This document shows positions 34,119 through 45,400 of a stretch of DNA of 64,000 nt, piece after piece. A program made the translations under genes and the position numbers. This DNA comes from Casuarius casuarius. Taxonomy: Eukaryota; Chordata; Aves; Casuariiformes; Casuariidae. The stretch is from contig PTFA01000081.1 of NCBI GenBank assembly GCA_003342895.1, forward strand, positions 124,001 through 188,000, in the 5' to 3' direction. Positions within the stretch are counted from its first letter, which is position 1. The number at the start of each line of letters is the position of its first letter. Under the pieces are notes generated by a model. The model was not told the DNA's origin and did not search any database. It worked only from the letters and a program-made list of their open reading frames with translations.

Positions 34119-34124
34119 AATAAA
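34119..34124 (+). terminator. Candidate ELAVL4 poly(A) signal AATAAA (distal)
   Basis: AATAAA is followed at once by CTCGTGTTTTTGTGAG, a strong GU/U-rich element. It is the last convincing signal before the microsatellite-rich intergenic DNA, so I use it as the inferred gene end. Confidence 0.5.
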
Positions 34125-34332
34125 CTCGTGTTTTTGTGAGATTAAGTTCCCATGTTGGTTATAATAATTAATTTCAGGCCACAGAATGAGTTTGTTCTTA
34201 AATTTCAGCTTGCTTAATTCATCCTTAAATCAACCTGACCATTCAGTAGTAAAACATGAAAGTTGTTCTTTTGCTTTGCTTAAAGACTGGGCCCTGATAA
34301 ATATCTTCCATCCATCCATCTATTGCCAGAAA

Positions 34333-34424
34333 GTGTGTGTATGTGTGTATATACATATATGTATATACATATATACACACACATATGCACACGCATGTAT
34401 GTGTTTATATACACACACATACAC
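34333..34424. repeat. TG/TA/CA tract with dyad symmetry
   Basis: An alternating purine-pyrimidine run whose centre (about 34341-34384) is nearly its own reverse complement: GTGTGTATATAC on the left and ATATACACACAC on the right. It is followed by a second, shorter TG...CA dyad. Confidence 0.85.
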
Positions 34425-34535
34425 TTTAGGACACAGTACAACATGCAGCAAACTAGAATAACAATATTCTTTTTTTTAATGAAAACTGAACTTTCAATTA
34501 AAAATAAATCAATGGGAAACAGTGGTTGTCATAAA

Positions 34536-34559
34536 ATACTACAGTGTACACTGTAGTAT
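34536..34559. repeat. Perfect 24-bp palindrome
   Basis: ATACTACAGTGT is followed directly by its exact reverse complement ACACTGTAGTAT, with no spacer. It is not low-complexity and does not belong to the TG/TA tract 110 bp upstream. Confidence 0.95.
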
Positions 34560-34684
34560 CTGTTATGTTTATCACCTAATTTTTTCCCCTGTCCTTTCTT
34601 CTGTGTACCTTTACACTGTTGGAAAAGAAATGAGATGAAAGTCCCCATGCAGTCTGGCTGCTTTAAAGGCAGGAATATGGCTGC

Positions 34685-34735
34685 ATTGAACACAACGGAG
34701 TTTTGCCATTGACCTCAGAGAGGCCAGAACTTTAA
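34685..34735. repeat. Fragment of an old amniote interspersed repeat
   Basis: 'ggagttttgccattgacctc' (34699-34718) closely matches the repeated amniote motif GGAGTTTTGCCATTGACTTC. It is followed by a decayed continuation. Confidence 0.5.
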
Positions 34736-36421
34736 TTCAGATTATTTCCCCCCAATCCACTTCCACTTAATCGAAGTTATTCACCTCCAGCACATCAGGA
34801 ACATAAGATAGCTATAGGGAAAGGAGAAATTGGTCATCTAAGCGGGATTACATGAGCTGTGTAAAAGCTCGCATACACATGTAATGAGAAGGAGAGGACT
34901 CTGCTAGCTGTCAGGCTCGGGCATGCAGCATTCTGGCGCGCTTTGGCCATGGCCACAAGCAGACGCTGGATAAAAGCTGTTGCAGATGGTTCCCTGCTCG
35001 CTACACTGCTCCTATCCGCACATTTCTAAAAAGTCTTACAAAACACAAGTCCTGCCCAGCTGGGATAAGAACCACATTTTGCTAGCACTGGGTCAAAATA
35101 ATCAAGTTTTACATTTCTTTTGTGAAAGGGTAATCACCTTTTCTTTTGTTGTTTTGTTTGTTTTTTTCCCCAATTAGCAAGCCTGGTGTGTAAATGGAAA
35201 ACCACCTGGGGGAGGGAGTTTCCAGTGTGCTCACTTTAGGCTCCACTGCAGGCCACCTCCGTCGCGGTGAGGGAAGGACTCTGCAGTGAAAGGAAACAGC
35301 AGTCTGTTGAAAATTACCTTTGGCACATCCAAATTTTTACCGGGGAAAGTCAGCTTACCTTGTCACAATTTCAGTGTCACTATCAAGCACAGACAGCCCG
35401 ATCCAATTAATTGTTTCCATCAGGGTGGCCTGGATGTGCCGCTCCTAACCAAGGCTTTTAACGGGGTATTGAGTGTTGAGGCTTAGGACAGTGAGTGGGG
35501 AGAGGCGCACGCAGAAGGTGCTGCGAGGAACCGCTGCCTCCGTCACCTGCAGAAGGAGTCAGGAAAGGCTGTCGCCTTGCACATCTCAGTCAAATGACCA
35601 CAGATATATGATGTAAACCCAGATCAACATGTGATCACATAAAATTTGCTCCCTGCCCTGAAGATCTTACAGACTGAGCTAGCCGGACCAAAGTCATTCA
35701 TTGCACATCCAACGCTAAATGAGAGAGCAGATCCAGCATAACTTCACAAAAGTGTTGGCATCTCAGACTAATCTGGTACCTCTCATTTAAAACCAACCAA
35801 CTTCCTAAACCCAAGAGCCGTAATGGGTCCAGTCTAGCTGAATATCAGTAAATCACAGGGTTGGGGGTGGGGGGGCAGATGTGACTTCTGCGGGAAGCCG
35901 GACTGAAAAGAACACCCCGGGATGCTGCATGGTCACATGAGACATCTCGGGCATTGGTGTAGTGCAGTCCCCACCCCCAAAAAAGCCAACCAAATCCCCT
36001 TCATCCCAGGTGTATCACAGTGGTATTTTCAATTGCCACAGGGCCCACTTGCAGCATTGTGCAAAAGGCACGTCTGAGGCGTGGAAAAGGCGCTGCAAAT
36101 GGGCTCGAGCGCAGTGAGACTACCAGGGTGCTCAGGAGGAGGGAACCTGCTTTTACAAATAGAACCGCTGAGCTCCGGTTGTTTTGTTCCCATAAACTCC
36201 AAAACTGCATTTCAAAAAGACCATTCTCTGTAAATCTATCTGGGACACGCACTAGAAAGGGATGTTGGAAGGAAAAGCAACCAAAAAGGACAGTTCGCAC
36301 AAAGGCAAATTAATTTAACTTGCCCACAGTTTATGGCACGATATCAGCTGGTTGGTTGCTTTCTGACTGTCAGATTAGCAATCATCTGAAATAATCTTTC
36401 AGTAGAAGTAGCTGGGAAGAT

Positions 36422-36455
36422 GCGCGCGCGCGCGCACACACGCACACGCACACAC

Positions 36456-36527
<72 letters not shown>
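36422..36527. repeat. (GC)n-(CA)n alternating tract
   Basis: (GC)7 passes into CACACGCACACGCACACACA and then a near-pure (CA) run to 36527. It is about 105 bp of alternating purine-pyrimidine, a strong Z-DNA candidate and probably length-polymorphic. ORFs across it encode only Thr-His or Val-Cys repeats and are not genes. Confidence 0.97.
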
Positions 36528-36530
<3 letters not shown>

Positions 36531-36924
36531 GTTAAAAAGCCACTTCTCAGACAAGGCTTGAAATGCTGTTTACCGCACATACCTAAGATATCACTGATAC
36601 TTTAAACACTGATCCAGCATATTTTTAAAAAGCTTAAATTAGTTCATGTTCAATTCCATTCAACTTTCAGATGTTATGGGGCTGCAAATTATTTCTCGTA
36701 TAGTAGCAAAAAAAAGAAGGAAAAAAAAAAAGGCAAAAATAAAATCCTCACACCTCTATTCTAGCCAATCCATAGGGAAAAAAAAAAAAAAAAAACGCTC
36801 TATAATCTCAAAGCAGCAGAGTTTGTACCTACAGGTGCTTTTGACCAGGTTACTACCACCACTTACCTATCGGCAAACCAAGCTAGTTTGTTTTTCCCCC
36901 CAGCCCTAAAGGAAAAGCCGATGT

Positions 36925-37530
36925 GCTCCGTTCGGAAGCAGGACCATGGCAAGGCCTGCAGCCAGCGCACGGGGCTCACCCGCGGCGGGCTTGACTGCAG
37001 CATGAGTGCCCCGTGCCCGAGCACTCAGCACTAGCCCAGAGGCTCCCGGGCAGCCCTGTGCACGCGCAGGTGGCTCCTGGCCGGCCCCGGGGCAGTGCGT
37101 GGCGTCCTTCCCTTGAACTGGAAGAGCCAAACGCCCTCCCTGTCGCTTCTGCTTGCCCCAGCCCTGCACAGCAGCCGTCCCTCGGGCAGGAGGTGCAGCG
37201 CAACAAGGGTCTCCAGCCTTAGTGCCGTGTCCTGATGTCCCTTTTAACCTGGCGCCCGCTCAGGCCCTCCAGCCCCACCAGGGATGCTGCCGAGGGCCCA
37301 GAGAGGTGCCCCGTGGACACCTCACCCTCGAGAAAGGCAGCGTGCCAGGGCTCCCACGCTGGGAGTCACTGCAGCCACAAAATTAGCACTCCGCAAAACC
37401 TCGCGGACGCTATTTCCCCGCTCGGGACGCGCCGGGCTGTGGCCGCCCTCCCCCCCGTGGGAGCAGCTCCCGTTTTCTCGCCCCGGGGTGGCCGCGGCGC
37501 GATTGCGTGGCCCCCGGGAAGGCATTCATA
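36925..37530. promoter_or_regulatory. CpG island in intergenic DNA 3' of ELAVL4
   Basis: I count about 50 CpGs from 36901 to 37560 at roughly 65% GC, an observed/expected ratio near 0.75. The densest part is 37390-37510 (for example GACGCGCCGGGCTGTGGCCG). The island borders an A-rich segment and the CA tract on the left. On the right it meets AT-rich sequence with homeodomain-like cores. The overlapping ORFs show no domain. Confidence 0.6.
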
Positions 37531-37559
37531 AAGACACGCGGCTTTATCAAATTAGCAGG

Positions 37560-40500
37560 AAGCAAAAATAAAATCCCCCAAACTTTGCAAATGAACGTAA
37601 GCAATGCCAATGAAAGAGCAATCATTTAAAAATAAATCCTTGATAAGGAAAGGAACCCACCAAAGGAGAAGGGGCTTAAATCTGAGGCCTCTTCTGTACT
37701 GGGTATAAATGCACACTGATTAACTGCCTTAGCAACCTTTTTCATAGCAACATCTGGGGAAACTGACACTGAGGCCCAAAATACTTATTTTTATTTAAGT
37801 GAATTTTAAACACACACGATCATTAGCTCTTCAGTCTGAGCATCATGACTGACTCGAGCTGCCACTATCCATTTGCTTTAAAGAAGCACTTAGACTTTTC
37901 TTCACTTGCATTTTGTTTGAATTGCACGGGTCCTATCAAAACGATGTGCAAGAATTAGCTTTTTACAAACAATACAATTCTGATTTTAAATCAGCACATG
38001 AGACACTTAATTAATTTTGTAGGATACGGAATCTGTTGCAAATATACAGCAGTACACCCACACATCACCATCTGCTGTGGAGAATTAAATGTACAACTCA
38101 CAAATGAAATCCTGCAAAGTTGGTGCAAAAAGGTCCTTGCTTGAATTTAAACAAGGCTGTGGAAACCTGCAAACACATTGCAAAAGATCATGAAAACAAT
38201 AACAAATTTGTCCATCTGTGAGTCAGTTCTAGCAGGGCTGGGTTTTTTTGTTTTGTTTTTAATACTGGTATATTTGCAATAATTGTTGCAGCTTACCATG
38301 CACATTCCACAACATGTATTTCAGCTCTTCTCATGGGCAGAACAAGTCATTCATGCAGACACTCTGAACAGGCTCCGTTACTCTAGACCAGGTGCTCTAA
38401 GCCTTGGGGGAAAAAAAATGACAGAGATTCCACTTCTTTAATATTGGATTTAGCCACAATTTTGTAAAATTGGCAACTATGGCAGTTGTTTTGGATGTTG
38501 TATTATTAGAATTATTAACAAACACTGTTCTACTGCAGTGAGGAAAAATAAACATCAACAACTACTGCTGCCATGGAAGAACTCTAACAAACACAAATAT
38601 CCTTTTGACTTTGTTGAAGCCAAGCTTTCTTTTTCTAATCTTGCCTCCTCATTTTTTTTAAGATACTGATTTAAAATGAGCTCATAATTTTACACTTAGC
38701 AGTGCCACATGACACTAAGTACTGTACCCAGATCTCCTGCACTAAGGCAAGTGTCTTGATACAACACAGAATGTTTCTTCACCCGTTGCCAAGAAAGCCC
38801 TTGGTCAACTATGGCCCAGTAAAATGCAAGGGTATGTATGAGGAGGCTGGAGCGGCCTGAAAGCACGTATCTGTGGACAGTTTGAGCCCCTACCTTTTCA
38901 GAGTGCTTAACGTTAAACCCCAAGAGAGTCTGAGACTGCTGAGGGCCCGCTGGAAGCAGCAGGCTGTGGATGAGCCCGGTATGTGCTGCTCATAAACGCT
39001 CACCAGGTGCGTACCTCGAAAGAGTTGCCTTGGGCAGCTGTATGATGACTGCAGCTATACCAGTGGCCCCTGAAAGACAGAAGTCCTTCCCATTTTATTT
39101 TCAAATAGCGAGTCAGGGAAACATGCTGGCATTTTCTTTGGTTATTGTTTCATTTTAGCAATACAAGACCTATCAGTACTCTGCCTCAAAACACACGTAT
39201 GATGCTATAAAGGCCAATAGGATCCGGACAGCTACATACGCATCCCCGGCACCATGAGGTTATGTACGGCATATGGGATACTTGCATGACAGCATTCCCT
39301 TGCCCCAGCCAAAAATGCTCTAGATTGGTGTTCTTACAGGTTTTTTTGGAAAGCGAGAAGATATTTCAGACCCTTCCTTTACATCTCCTAAATCCTTTCT
39401 GAGAGGTATGTTCTTCTGAACATACGTTTATCCCCTAACACACCTGGGAAGTATTCTCAGTATACACACACAGAGTGTAATTTATGCTGAGGGGCCTGTT
39501 ACATGTTTAGCTCAGATAAAATGTATCAGTAATTAAGAAATGCAGCAGCAGAGGTACAGCTCGCATGTAAATTTGCAGAAAGAAGTCTATCAGCTGAATG
39601 AATGCCACTAAAGACTATTTGAAATCGCTACCTAATCAGAAAACTATGCACATATAGTCATTGCCAGCATTTTTACGAGGAATATTATCTCTGTACTGAA
39701 AAATGAGCCCTGTCAAAGGGGCGGAAGTGTGCATATATGAAGGGAGCCCAAACACAAGTGTCACAAGGGCAGTGGTTCTTAGACAAGCTAGGAGAGCTGA
39801 GCAAGGACGTCCTAACTCCAGCTGGAAGCCACCTTCAGCAAAGCACCAAGCTGCCTGGCCATGCTGAGCAGCAGCAGAAGGTAGAAAGATCTCAGCTTCA
39901 GCAACCCATGTCCAAAATTCAGCATTAAGCACTGAGGAAAGAGCAGGAAGGCATGAGGAACACATCTGATATGGCTGGGGATGGCAAGCCGAAGAAGCCA
40001 GGCAGGCTATCGAGCAGAAAGTTGTATTCTCAAAGTTGCTTTAGCACCAGTGCAGCCACAAGAGGAAAACGGGAGCCCTTCTGGGTCACCAGGGCCTGAA
40101 CTACCTTGCCACAAGTTTTGAAAAGTCAGAGGGGCAGGAAGGAAAAAGCTTTTCCTGAACCCATAAAGTGCAATTTGTCGAGAAAAAAAAGACAGGTTAC
40201 TAGGGCATGTGTTTTATTTGCACTCACTGGGGGCAGCTCACTGCATGACACACCCTGCCCACTGGTTCTGCAAACATCACCTCTTCGCAGGAGGGCTGGG
40301 AGGCACTGGGAGAAGGCCCTTGCTCCCTGTCGTCAGCCTCTGTCTGGAGAAAGAAACCCTCCAAGCCAATTCAAGATGCCGGGCAGTGATCCTCCCCATA
40401 ACTCTGCTATCTGGCCATGTGCACCAGATGGGACCGGTGCTTTTTGTCACAGAGTTCAACCCCCCCACACACTCAAATAGCTAATCCCTTGGCTGGATCT

Positions 40501-42400
40501 TTAGCTGACAAAAACTGCCACTGCTCCTTTGAAGGATACTGACCCAGCAGCTGTTTTCTGTCAGGAAACAGAAGTTTGGTTAAAGAAATCAACAAACAGC
40601 CAACGGAGCCCTGCTAAGAGCTGAACACCCAGCACCTGTAGCTGCTGCTCTCTTCTCCACCACCTTTCTACTCCCAGCCTGGACCGTCTGGCACAGCAAG
40701 GAGAGCAGGAAGCAGGAAAGGTCTTAGCAGATTGGTTCGATCAGGAAAGTGGTCCCTGGAGGAAGCTGTTCTTCTCATCGGTGGTGCCTTCCCGACCTGC
40801 GAAAGAGCTGAGCCCTAGTTTACAAGACAGCCGGCTCACTGCTCCTGTCTACCAAACCTGGCAATGTCTGTTCTCCTCCCCTTGCCCCATCGGCCCTTCG
40901 CGGCCACACAAGGAGCCACTGCCGTGCGTAGCAGCCACACCGGCGGCACCGCCAAGCTGGGCTGGGTACGGACACGGGCGCCCGAATGGCAAAGGTGGGC
41001 AAGCGGGGCCGGGGTGTTTCTGCGAAGCGCTGAAGAAACACCTCAAATTGCAAAGAGTCCAGACTGCTCCAGCAGCCTGTGGGAGCTTGCTCAGTGTGTC
41101 TTTGCCTGACAGACCATAGCAGAAAAAACCATGATGACAGATCTGCCAAATTCTCCCTGCTAAGTCAGCTGGTCGAAGATTTTGTTTTGCTTTTTCAGAG
41201 GGTGAGTGAAGTGTCCTTGAATCATTGTCTAGAATAATGGGAAAAGGAGAGCAAGCAGCTTTTGTGCCAAACCTCTCATGTTTCCTCCACAATGTGACTG
41301 TGAATGATATTAACATATATTAGAGGAGTTCATGTGCTGGTAACGGAAGAGATTGTCAAATCACAGTTTATCTATTAAAATACCCAAAGTAGTAGTATCT
41401 TCTCAGCTCAACTGAAAAGAAGCGATGCCAAATAGATTGTTCACTGCCTAAAGCCAGTACATCTCTGGATACACACACATACACTTCAGTATGAACTGAC
41501 TGTATGTGTATTTTCAATATTAAAAGATAAAATACAGTTCTATACCATGTTATAAACTAAGTTTGTGCAATGGAACAGATTTTTACAACTAAGTTAAAAG
41601 CTCTTGAGAATAAGAGATTTATAATGGAAATGCTGACAGACTCTTAACTATAGCACCGGGATCTCTCTTGCTATTGTGACCAGATAAACCAACAAGGTAA
41701 TTCAATGTAGTGTTCCAGCTCCGAGACACTAACATACTCCTTCTGGTCCCAGGTGCTGAGGGGAAGTTAAATATAAAACTTAATGAAACCGCAGTGACTG
41801 ACTACAGGGCTGGATAGCTACGCCTGCACTAGGGAGAGGCAAATTTCTCTCCTGGGAGGGCATCGAAAAGGCAAGTAGTGACCGGTTGATTCAAGCACAA
41901 GCAGTGGCTGGAGCATTAAGAAGTTTTCCTCAACTAAAGTTGAGTGGCTGGGTAACAAAGCTGGTAGAAAGCTGTAGAGCAAACCGGGTCACTGTACATG
42001 TATCAGACCCAAGAAACCAGTATAAAGGGAGACCCCCCCCCCAACACACCCTGCACGTGAGGGATGCTGAGAGCATGAGCAATGCTCACAGAGGCTATGG
42101 GGCACACACCTGCCAGCTTTCCCTGCAAAACTGCTCCAGAAGTCTTGATTTATCAAGTCAAGTGCCAGTCAATCCAACTGATCCAAAAAATGCAATTATT
42201 GCAGGGAAGCTCAGGTGTGAATGGACATTCAGAGTCATTGCCCCGGTCCCAGAGCGCTTCTCTGTGAGGTCTCAGGCAGCAGGTACCACGGGAGCTGTGC
42301 CAAGCCTGCACAGCAGCTCTCTAGCTTGCATCCAAATAGATGGCATAACTGCAGGGAGCAGAAGTGCAGTTCTTGTCACACTTTAACACTCAGAAAGTTT
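37560..42400. other. Intergenic DNA
   Basis: No gene is recognised. 'tctggggaaactgacactga' (37752-37771) could be a MIR-like piece on the minus strand. AT-rich sequence at 37800-38600 has no repeat signature and could be conserved noncoding DNA. A CpG-rich patch lies at 40890-41030 within otherwise moderate-GC sequence. ORFs of 100-166 codons here overlap on both strands and have no known motif. Confidence 0.5.
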
Positions 42401-42438
42401 TGCTACTCCTTTTTTCTGCCACATACAAAACTTCCGAG

Positions 42439-42454
42439 ACTACCAGGAGGCGCA
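42439..42454 (+). promoter_or_regulatory. CTCF-like site
   Basis: ACTACCAGGAGGCGCACG resembles the CTCF core CCACCAGGGGGCGC. A match by eye to one motif has a substantial false-positive rate. Confidence 0.3.
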
Positions 42455-45400
42455 CGCAAAGCCTCTACCTACACGCAAAAGCCTGAGCAGACTTCCCGAG
42501 GTTGGTGGGCTGGTAGCACTGCCTATTGTCAAGACCGTCTGACATTTCCAATTACGAGACTCTACTTTCAGCTGCTTATAACTGTCATATTTTGACCAGT
42601 AACTTGTCATTTTCCATCCTGGGCATCTGCCTCAGGCTGAATTTTTTTGGAACGCTTCAGCCAAAACAATATAGCTATTCCCAAGGGCAAGGCCAGGGAA
42701 CAATGCACTGTTTTGTGATGGTAAAAGCGAAAAAGAACTGACATCCTCTTCTTTAAGATGCACCGCGGCTCCTCACGCTTTGGATAGGGGAGTAGAAATT
42801 TAGTAGACTGGTGACCTTTGCATTAGGGATGTGCCTTTCATTACTGCTGTGAAAATCCAAGCAAGTGTGGCCAAGTGAACGTGTCTAGAAAAAAAATCCA
42901 ATCAAACCTCCTCAGCAGAGACTTTCTTGAATAGGAATAGCTAAAAACTCTGAGGATCCTGTCCCGGTCTTGCCCTGGTCAAAGCTCCAGAATGGCGTAG
43001 CTCCATCCCCCACAAAGCACTGAGCATCTAATCCCCTGTGCAGTGCTCACTGCAGAGCAGACTGCTCACACAGTGTCCGCCAGGAGTTATTGGATACGGG
43101 TTAACTCCAGGCTAGAGGATCAAAGCAAGGTATTCCCTATGGTCACAGTTCCTCATTGCTATTTTATGGGTGCAAAGAGCCCTGGCTCTGGATGACCTGT
43201 ATTCTGGCATCCAGACCATGAGGGGAAAGAATTAAGCCAGACTGGCACGGGAGTGAGGAGACAGCAGACTTGGGCCAGGATCCGGGTGGAATTGCAGCTG
43301 AAAGGACGGGTAGGGACAGTCAGACAAGGCTGATGGGATGGGCAAAGACGGTGGGACTGAGCAACAGCACCAATTTGGGGAAGACTGGTGCTAAACAGGG
43401 AAGGGGACTGAGTGGAGGAAGATGAACACAAATAATGGGGATTGGGGCTAGCCCAGCAAAGAGATGGGGTGAGAAGAAGGATGAGGGGAACGGGCAAAAT
43501 AATTTGCGTCCAGCAGAGCTGCTGGCTTTCCAGAAGCAGGAATGGGATCCAGGATCCTGAGTCTCACCCTCCAGGGGGACTGCCAAAAGGCTCTGCGCAA
43601 TCCTGCCATGCCCAGTTGGAAACAGCAGGTTTTACAGCTCCTAGCACTGCATGGCTTTTCCTAGGTTCCCATCCCGACAGCATGAGTTGCAGCTAGAAGT
43701 GCTCTGCATCCTTGAAATCAGGCACCAAAATGAACAGCATACATTTAGCAACCCCATGTGAAATGTCTGGGTTAAACAACCTTCCCAGGCTTGCAGAGAA
43801 GGCTTTTGGCAGACCTCACGTGCCGCAGGGCACCGCTCAGTTGTCTGCATCCCGTTCCCAGCTGCATTCACCGCATACGCCTCCACTTCCACGACAAATG
43901 AAGCAGGGACCTGCAGAAAACAGCATCCCCTACTAACCAGACCTCATTCAGCCTCCAGGCCAGCCTCTCCCATATACTGATTGTGGCAGGAGTCCTGCAG
44001 GAAGAACAACATGTGAAACTGTTTAAAGACCGCAACATTATGTGTATGTATAAGTGATTTCTCAGGGAGCTTTTGTTCAGGGTTTCCCTTAATTTTAAGT
44101 ACGGGAATTTACAATTCTTAATTGCGTCCCTTAAATATGGAAAGCTGGGATAGAGAAGGTGGAGGGAGCTTTCCTTCTCAAAAGTTACCTTCAAATGCTC
44201 ATCCTGCCTTTACAAAAAGCTGATGTTTACTACTGCAATACATTTATTTTGAAATTGAGTTTATCTGCTCTAAGAAATTACTCAGACCATTAATTTTGGA
44301 AACCAATGCTGGAGAGATCACGAATGTTAAGAATTCTAATTATGTTGGGTCTGGGAAATTTAATGAATAAAAGAGACTTTTCATAAGCATCTGAAGCCGC
44401 AGTATTTTAATATCATTGGCATTAATTAAAATATCTGGAATTTTTAAAGGATCCCCCTCCCTCTCCCTTTAAATTTTTTACTTCTAACACTAGAACAGAA
44501 GCATCATTTTGCTAAAGCCACCAAGAAAAAAAAGTTCTTTGTGGCTGATCATCTCATTTATAATCATGTCATGGCAGGAACAACCTTCTGCTGAAATTTT
44601 GTGTATGCTTCAAAAATCCTCTCCCCCCCCCCCCAATAATTTCTTCCCCCCTCCCCACCTCCCAAGCACCAGAAGGCCTGGATTTGTCTTCCATGCAGAG
44701 CCGGAAAGATAAAAGTCCAGATGATTTGGGACTGTGCAAGGGACTGAACTCTCGGTGTCTGATTAATGATACTATCCATCTCAGAAGATAGCGATTCCCT
44801 CCTTTAGAGTTTAGGGGAAAAACCAGGCTAACCTTTGAATTCATACTTCATCATCTTCCACTGGCATCAGTGGCTTTCTGCACGCCGCTGGGGTCTGCAG
44901 CTCAGTTTGGCAGTCCCGGGGGGTCAGAGGCAGCGGCAACGCTGGCTTTCTTCCCCTGCTATTCAAAGCGGCGAACACACTGGGCGAGAAGGAGGCACCT
45001 GGTTTTCTGCAGACTGCTTTGCAGGCAAGGTGGGTTCAGTGCCTAGTCCTGTACGGCTTACAAAAGCCCTGGCTTTTCTAGGGCACATTGTAGCACTGTG
45101 GGGTGGGCAGATCATGACAGTCTTGGTCCCTGCTGCTTATGCTGTGAACCCACCTCGGCAGTGACGAACGCAGAGGCTGGAGAGAGCTCTGCCATGACCC
45201 TCAGCTCTTGTGAAGTGGACTTGTTCCCTGACCTGAGAGTTCAGATGAGCTCAGAAACATAAAAGGCTCCTTTCGTCTCTGATCTTAAGCTCAGAGTTTT
45301 TAATTTGGATTTTTTTTTTAAGTATCTAAATATACAGTCACTTGCTAGTTATTAATAGTGGGACCTCACCTTATTTGATGCTATTCTCACTTCTTAGAGT

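Larger units (their letters stand above)
30981..34140 (+). other. ELAVL4: ELAVL4 3' UTR (inferred extent about 3.1 kb)
   Basis: This is long AU- and U-rich sequence directly after the stop. It contains a TA repeat at 31003-31026, a CAAAA tract (31028-31051), a TG/TA stretch (32355-32400) and AUUUA-containing runs such as ACTTATTTATTTAATT (32235-32250). Such elements are typical Hu-protein targets, so autoregulation is plausible but not shown. AATAAA hexamers occur at 31331, 31463, 31878, 32867, 33390 and 34119. The last three have the best downstream GU-rich context. Confidence 0.7.
34148..36400. other. Intergenic DNA downstream of ELAVL4
   Basis: No coding region is supported. The stretch contains a TG/TA tract, a 24-bp palindrome and an old repeat piece near 34685-34735. 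'ctccctgccctgaagatctt' (35650-35669) resembles another old amniote repeat. The rest shows nothing recognisable. Confidence 0.6.

Noticed and set aside
36344..36605. ORFs encoding Val-Cys or Thr-His repeats
   Set aside because: They are translations of the GC/CA microsatellite.
40781..42595. Several ORFs of 110-166 codons
   Set aside because: They have no domain, no conserved motif and no clear splice or start context, and they overlap ORFs on the other strand.
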